From Budorcas taxicolor (lineage: Eukaryota; Chordata; Mammalia; Artiodactyla; Bovidae): a stretch of DNA of 64,000 bases. The notes under the pieces were generated by a model. It was given only the letters and a program-made list of their open reading frames with translations. It ran no database searches and was not told the DNA's origin. The translations under genes were made by a program, and so were the position numbers. Position 1 is the stretch's first letter. Each line of letters opens with the position of its first letter. The stretch lies in assembly GCF_023091745.1 (NCBI RefSeq), contig NC_068913.1, forward strand, positions 39,810,501 through 39,874,500, in the 5' to 3' direction. Positions 58,736-64,000 of the stretch are shown here, in pieces.

Positions 58736-59800
58736 TTATTGTTTGTTTGTTTGTTTTTGTCCTTTAATCCACTATTGGGATGATATTGATCATCCGTTGT
58801 TTCACCTTTTTTGGTTTATTTAGCTGTACAGCAGCCTGTTTCAATAAAATGGATGACTCTTTGGTGTTTTTCAGATTCTTTCCCCAGGCAGACATTTACT
58901 GTGCTGAGTAGAGGTTCCCATGGTTGACAGAGGTTTGTGGCTCCGGTCCTTCAGATACAGGAGTGTGCATGTCCACCCAGCCTCCTCGTTTATCCTCATT
59001 CCCAAGCAGATGTCCTCCATGGTCACTGCGAACTTGATCCTCCATCAGTGAGTCTGTTTCTGTTTGAAGGGTGTGTTTTATGTGTACCAAATGTTAGGTT
59101 CCGCCTCTCAGTGATGACTTCATGTATTGCTTTCTTTCTCTGCCTGATCAACGTCCTTTCCTATGACCTGGTGCAAGTAAAATCAAGTGGCTGCTGCTGT
59201 CGATATTCCACTCCTTTCCATGGATCAGAAGATGCTTTACTCTATGGATTACACGTTTTTTTTCCCCTCAATTCATGCCACCATGGACATTCTGATGGTT
59301 GTGTGTTTTCGACGATTGTAATTACTTCTTCACAGAAGGCTGGAGTCTGTCTTTTTTGACCATGGTTTTCTCCGAATGTTTCTTCAAACTCAGTATACAG
59401 TGATCCTGTGAACCACTCCCTGTTGATGCCTGAGTGTGACCACCCGCAGAGGTCTCATACAACCCGGGACCAAGTCCAGTGTTCTGAACTCCAATCAGGG
59501 CTCCCATTTTCCCACACCCCCTCTGCGAATTCTTCATCTTACCCATATTTCACTTGGCCTTTCTGATCGGTGCCAATTAAAACCTGGTTTTTGTTTGTTT
59601 GTATGTCTTGAGTTGTTAGTGACCCACTGCTCCTGAGCACATTGTCCCACATGCAGAGGGGACCACGCACTGTCGATGCCATGGGGCCTTATGTGGGCAT
59701 ATCTTGGCCAGGTTCCTCAGCCTCATGCCAGTTTGTGTAGGAAAAATAGACTTCTAGTTCTGCAGGAATCAAAAAGTGTCTTTTTTCTTGGCCGACTTTT
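58736..59800 (-). repeat. Array unit F1 (long L1, short block)
   Basis: Same form as D1 and E1; begins after a (TTTG)n run at 58740-58756. Offset from E1 by exactly 2,360 bases at the shared L1 landmark, of which about 215 is E2's Bov-tA. Confidence 0.7.
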
Positions 59801-60307
59801 TGGGGTGGAATCTCTCTTTTTTTGTCTCTTTTCACCTAATGTTTACATTATATTGTTCTCCAGTGGTTAAAAGTGTTGCATTACTTTTAGGTATAAAATA
59901 GCTGAATTCAGGTATATTTGTTCAACCTGAAGTCTTTCAGATTTTACTCCATATTAAATAGTAACATAGTGACTAGAGTTTCCTGCGGTTTACAGGAGGT
60001 TCTTCCTGTTGTCAGCTGTAGCAATTTGAGTTTGTTGGAACTCCCACTTTGTAATTTGTCTTGTCAGTCAAGTGAATTTCTTTTCTGTTCACCAAAATTT
60101 GCTTTAGAAATCAATTAGTCTGTTTTTGTTTGCAAGAGATACTACTTTCTGTGTATCCTTTTTTATTTTTATTTTTTATACTTTTTTTTGGTCAAGTTTA
60201 CTTTTCCTGGTGGCTTCCCCAATGCGTGCCATTTACTCAGTGTTGTTTGGATTACCTACCCATGGAACAGTCCTTCAGGGCATGTTTTATTTGCATCCCC
60301 TCTGCTG

Positions 60308-60690
60308 AGCATGGAAGAATTGATGCTTTTGAACTGTGCTGTTGGAGAAGACTCTTGAGAGTCCCTTGGACTGCAAGGAGATCCAAGAAGTCAATTGTAA
60401 AAGAAATCAGTCCTGAATATCCATTGGAAGGATTGATGCTGAAGCAGAAGCTCCAATACTTTGGCCACCTGTTGCAAAGAACTGACTCATTTGAAAAGAC
60501 CCTGATGCTGGGAAAGATGGAAGGAGGGTAAAGGGGACAACAGAGGATGAAATGGGTGGATGTCATCACCGACTCAATGGATATGAGTCTGAGTAAACTC
60601 GGGGAGTTGGTGATAGACAGGGAGGCCTGATGTGCTGCAGTCCATGGGGTAGCAAAGAGTCAGACACAACTGAGCAACTGAACTGAACTG
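60308..60690 (+). mobile_element. BovB LINE 3' end in unit F2
   Basis: About 385 bp of plus-strand BovB 3' terminus. Flanking ctgagcatggaa (60304) and ctgagcttggaa (60688) fit a target duplication with one mismatch. Confidence 0.92.
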
Positions 60691-60749
60691 AGCTTGGAAT
60701 AGTAAATGCCCCGAGGCATTGGTTTCTAAGTTATAGTTCTCAACTATTT

Positions 60750-60765
60750 CCACTAAGTGGCAGAA
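60750..60765 (+). promoter_or_regulatory. CTCF-like motif, unit F2
   Basis: CCACTAAGTGGCAGAA; one mismatch to the core CCASYAGRKGGCRS over 14 positions. The best core match among the array units. Confidence 0.4.
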
Positions 60766-61290
60766 TTTCTTCACCCACTCAGGGTGTTGGGTAATCTGAA
60801 CCTTGGTGACAGTTCTTTTCCAGGGTTTTAAATGAGAGTGGAGGGTGAGAGAACAGACACTTGAGATCTTTCTGCTCATTCCTTCTCCCCGCTTAAAGTA
60901 CACCCTTCTATCAAGTCCAAGACCTGCCAATGATGTCCTGGGGTTTCTTGCCGCCACAGGTTCAGTGAGTCTTAGGAAAGAGCCTGGAGGTGGGACCCCC
61001 AGCATCAGGAGTCCTTGGGACCAGGTGACTTTTCAGTGCTCTTTGGGCCCCGAGCATCCACCATTCTTTGCGTACATTATGCTTGGTTTAACTGCTTTAG
61101 GTCCTGAATCATCCTGGAGTGATTGTTGCCCTTTCAGTGAGGACCAGGCACTGCAGGTCCCAAGGGGAGCCCTATAAACTGGCACATCCTGCCCATCCCT
61201 CAGCTCCATGGCAGTCCTGCCTTGGGAAGCAAGTCTGATTAGTCTCCAGAATATGAACAAGCCTGGGTTTCCTATGCAGGAAGAATTATT

Positions 61291-62520
61291 GTAGGCATTC
61301 TTTTTGTTGTTTGTTTGTTTTAATTTTGTTGTTAACTTCGATTTTATATTATATTAGAGTATACTTTTTTTTTGGATTATACTTGTTTAGGCTTTTGTGG
61401 GTTTTTTTTTTTAGGTGAATAGCAGCTTGATTTGTTTATATGGAGACATGCATCTACTACTTTTCATTTTCTTTTTCCATGTAGCTTATTCCTATATTGA
61501 ATAGATTCTTCCAGTGGTTTACAGTAGGTCCTTGTTTATTACCTAGGTTAGGTATATTCATGTGTATTTGTTAGTTGCAAACTCCTTACTTAATATCCTG
61601 TCCCCCTTTCTCTGTTGGTCACCCTAAGCCTGTTTTCTAAATCTGTGGGTCTTTTTTGTTTTGCAAATGTTGTTCATTTGTATCAGTTTTTATTTTTCAC
61701 ATGTCAGTTATATCATATGGTATTTGTCTTTCTATAGTTGACTTATTTCACTTACTGTGTTTATCTCTAGGTCATTTATGTTTCTTTTAGTGGGAAAATT
61801 TCATTCATTTTTATCACTTTGTAATATACCTCTGTGTGTGTGTATGTGTGTGTATCTAGCGTCTTCTTTATCCGTTCATCTTTTGATGGACTCTTAATTT
61901 GTTTCCATATATTGGCTGTTGTATACAGTGCTGCTATGATCTTTGTTGGCCATGTGTTTTTTTCAAATTCTTGTTTTTATTTTCTTCAGTATATAATAAA
62001 AAATGGAATTGCTTAACCATGTCATAGTTTTTTGTTTTTTGTTTTTTGTTTTTTTTGTCTTAGTATTCAGAGGAAACTATACTGCTTTTCATAGTGGCTG
62101 CACCAATTTACATTCTCAACAAGAGTGTACTAGAGTTCCCTTTCTCCACATTTCGGGAACATTTGTTATTTGTAGACTTTTGATGATAGCCATCTTGACA
62201 GGTGTGAGATGACATTTCCTTCTGGTTTTCTTTTGCATTTCTTAGATGGTTAATGATGTTGAACATTCTTTCATGTGCCTGCAGGCAATCTCTGTATCTC
62301 CTTTGGAAAAACATCTATTCATGTCTTCAGCTAATTTATAATTAAGGTTTTTTTAAACAGAGATGTATGAGCTTCTCATATATTTTGGATATTAACCCTT
62401 AATTGGTCATATCATTTGCAAATATTTTCTCCTATTCAATAGGTTGTCTTTTTTTTAAATTGATGGTTTCATTGCTGTGTAAAAACTTTTCAGTTTAATT
62501 ATTTATTTTTGCTTCTGTTT
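61291..62520 (-). repeat. Array unit G (L1 only, extends deeper into ORF2)
   Basis: Antisense L1 from 3'UTR well into ORF2 (reaching the stretch around gcaaatattttctcctattc at 62418), deeper than any other unit, and with no block after it. It probably marks the array edge and the original L1. A (GT)n-type run is at 61829-61851 and a T6G-type repeat at 62029-62057. Confidence 0.65.
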
Positions 62521-62544
62521 CTTTTTTTCAATTAAAAAAATTTT

Positions 62545-62815
62545 TTTTTTTAGCTGTGCTGTGTCTGTTGCTGTGGCTGTGCTTTCTCTAGCTGCGGCCC
62601 AGTAGAGGCTTCTCACTGAGGTGGTTTCTTATGTTGCAGAACGTGGACTCTAGAGCTCCCAGGCTTTCCTAGTTCCGGTGCACATTCTCAGTAATTGTGG
62701 CACACGCACTTAGTTGCTCAGAAGCAAGTAGGATCTTCCTGGACCAGGAATTGAACCCGTGTTTCCTGCATTGGCTGGTGGAATCTTAACCACTGAATCG
62801 CTAGGGAAGCCCTGC
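62545..62815 (-). repeat. CHR-type tRNA-derived SINE
   Basis: Complement of the longer CHR-type SINE, with repeated gtggctgtgc/agctgcgg-type body and a tRNA-like head ending at 62815. The T-rich stretch before it is the A-tail complement. Confidence 0.85.
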
Positions 62816-63529
62816 TTTGTTTTCTAGTTGTTTTATTTATTTATTTTACCTTAAGAGACTGATCCATTAGGAGAGCCATGAGCTCTCCCCTGGGCCGTGG
62901 GAGCCCTCGCCTCAGTGTGGAACGCTGTTGTGAAGGAAGCAGGGCTAAGGTCGGCCCACGACTCAGTCTGCGGCATATACTGGGGAAGCTGGCCAGGGAC
63001 TCAGGACCCAACTTCATCTCTTCTCTTCCCTTCCTATTTGATTCTCTGTGGGTCTTTCTTACAGCCTTGTTTGTTCAAGAGTCCTTCTGCTAGTTGCCAG
63101 TTAGTTTTCAGTGAGAATTATTCTACATGTAGATGTATTTTTACTACTATGTATTTGTTGTGGGAGGAGAGTTCCATGTCCTCCTACTCTACCATCTTGA
63201 TCTCCTCCCTAAAATTAAAAAAAAAGTTAAAAAAAATTTTATAAAATATTTGTTTATTTTTATTCCCATAAGTTTTTGGTTCATTTTAAATAATTCTGTG
63301 TCACTTTGGTTACTTTCCTGTTTCCAGCAGAAATCGTCAAGCCTGTCTATTGCTTCTTTAAATATACTTGACATGATTGTTTAATTTGAATATGATAGTC
63401 CCAGTATCTTGAGCAATTGAAGGGTTGTTTGTGGTACTGCTGCTATTTTTATTTTTTGATGTTTTTCACTCCTGAGATCTACTTACTTTTTCTGCCTAAT
63501 TATCTTTGATTTTTTTTTCCTGTTTTGAT
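62816..63529. other. Unassigned, possibly repeat-derived
   Basis: The 62870-63215 part is GC-richer, with overlapping plus-strand open frames of 71 and 115 codons. The ctactctaccatcttgat phrase near 63188 resembles old L1 or LTR ends, but I cannot assign it. The remainder is AT-rich. Confidence 0.3.
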
Positions 63530-63541
63530 ATTATACCTAAA

Positions 63542-63745
63542 GTGAAAAATTAAAGTGAAATCTGCTCAGTCGTATCGAACTCTTTGTGACCCCATGGACT
63601 ACATAATCCATGGAATTCTCCAGGCCAGAATCCTGGAGTGGTTAGCCATTCTCTACTCCAGTGGTTCTTCCTGACCCAGGAATTGAACCAGGGTCTCCTG
63701 CATTGCAGGCAGATTCTTTACTAGCTGAGCTACAAGGAAAGCCCC
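63542..63745 (-). repeat. Bov-tA SINE with target-site duplication
   Basis: Minus-strand Bov-tA, flanked by attatacctaaa (63530-63541) and attgtacctaaa (63746-63757), one mismatch. Confidence 0.93.
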
Positions 63746-63757
63746 ATTGTACCTAAA

Positions 63758-64000
63758 CATTTATTTATAGAAATCATTTGAAGCCTATAATATAGTAAAT
63801 AAGATAACTTCCCTCATTTGCTTCTGCCAAGTGTGGAAGGTCATCAGTTTAGGACTACTTTAAGATAAAGGTCACAAAATTTCAAGACATCCTAGGAAAT
63901 TTCAGGAGACTAATTTAGTCTTATCTGTTCCATACTTAGTTCAGTCTAACCTTTAGAATACCCTATTTCTGGATGTTCTCTTTTTAGACCTTCAATATCC
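63758..64000. other. Low-repeat sequence, no gene seen
   Basis: AT-rich end of the window. Confidence 0.35.

Larger units (their letters stand above)
59801..61290 (-). repeat. Array unit F2 (short L1, long block, with BovB)
   Basis: Same form as D2 and E2; interrupted by a plus-strand BovB 3' end at 60308-60690. Confidence 0.7.
45195..62520 (-). repeat. Tandem array of L1-end/unknown-block units (macrosatellite-like)
   Basis: Ten head-to-tail units. Each has an antisense L1 3' end (3'UTR, then ORF2 C-terminus) followed by a block of non-L1 sequence. The L1 phrase [t/c]cagatt[c]tt marks successive units at about 49601, 51218, 54341, 55439, 56511, 57568, 58871, 59937 and 61463. After subtracting later BovB and SINE insertions, spacing is about 1.6 kb for the left units and 1.06-1.14 kb for the right ones. 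The blocks share landmarks in fixed order: an aagttgtagtt phrase, a CTCF-like motif, aggtgggacccc, gaccaggtgacttttc, a ccagaggg[ag] phrase, cacatcctg and a gggaaa[ac]aaggct-type end. I do not recognise the block as any known repeat. Confidence 0.8.

Noticed and set aside
56577..59359. Two similar 140-codon open frames in units E1 and F1 as a duplicated gene
   Set aside because: They lie in L1-derived antisense sequence and their shared part is explained by the near-identical tract; beyond it the frames diverge completely.
61829..61851. (GT)n run as a regulatory element
   Set aside because: An ordinary microsatellite within L1-derived sequence.
45195..62520. CRISPR-like or bacterial tandem repeat system
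   Set aside because: Units are over 1 kb, diverged, L1-derived and in a mammalian genome; there are no short repeats with regular spacers.

Overview
This window is ruminant genomic DNA, most likely cattle or a close bovid. The diagnosis rests on Bov-tA SINEs, Bov-A2 dimers, BovB (RTE) LINEs and ruminant-type L1 3' ends throughout. I find no host protein-coding gene, no functional tRNA or rRNA gene and no CRISPR array. Every long open reading frame belongs to a decayed BovB or L1 element.

Layout. At 0.7-6.3 kb there is an inverted old L1, a CHR-type SINE, and a 5'-truncated 3.9 kb L1 that landed in that SINE's A-tail and later received a Bov-tA. At 7-13 kb there are several SINEs (one pair nested head-to-head), a BovB 3' half and three CTCF-like motifs. 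At 13.4-16.3 kb an old antisense L1 is interrupted by younger L1 3' ends. At 17.3-18.2 kb there is a SINE, an LTR-like segment and an L2 tail. At 19.3-22.4 kb sits a nearly full-length BovB on the minus strand with an 11 bp target-site duplication, followed by a Bov-A2 dimer and an MLT1-like LTR split by another BovB. The stretch 25-38 kb is AT-rich and mostly low-repeat, with L2, MIR, L1 and SINE fragments and a short U2 snRNA retrocopy at 31.55 kb. At 38.9-42.5 kb there are three BovB copies, then more SINEs and old L1.

The most unusual region is about 45.2-62.5 kb. It is a diverged tandem array of ten repeat units. Each unit has an antisense L1 3' end fused to a non-L1 block that shares no recognised repeat family. 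The left units approximate a full 1.6 kb monomer. The right units are about 1.07 kb and alternate between two complementary deletion forms, giving a dimer of about 2.15 kb. Six blocks carry a CTCF-like motif, all in the same orientation. BovB, L1 and Bov-tA copies have since inserted into individual units. I propose it as a macrosatellite-like array; whether it is already described cannot be judged from sequence alone.

Boundaries come from reading the sequence by eye. Where a perfect target-site duplication is quoted they are base-accurate; elsewhere they are good to roughly 5-20 bases. Family names are assigned from recognition, not from a database search.
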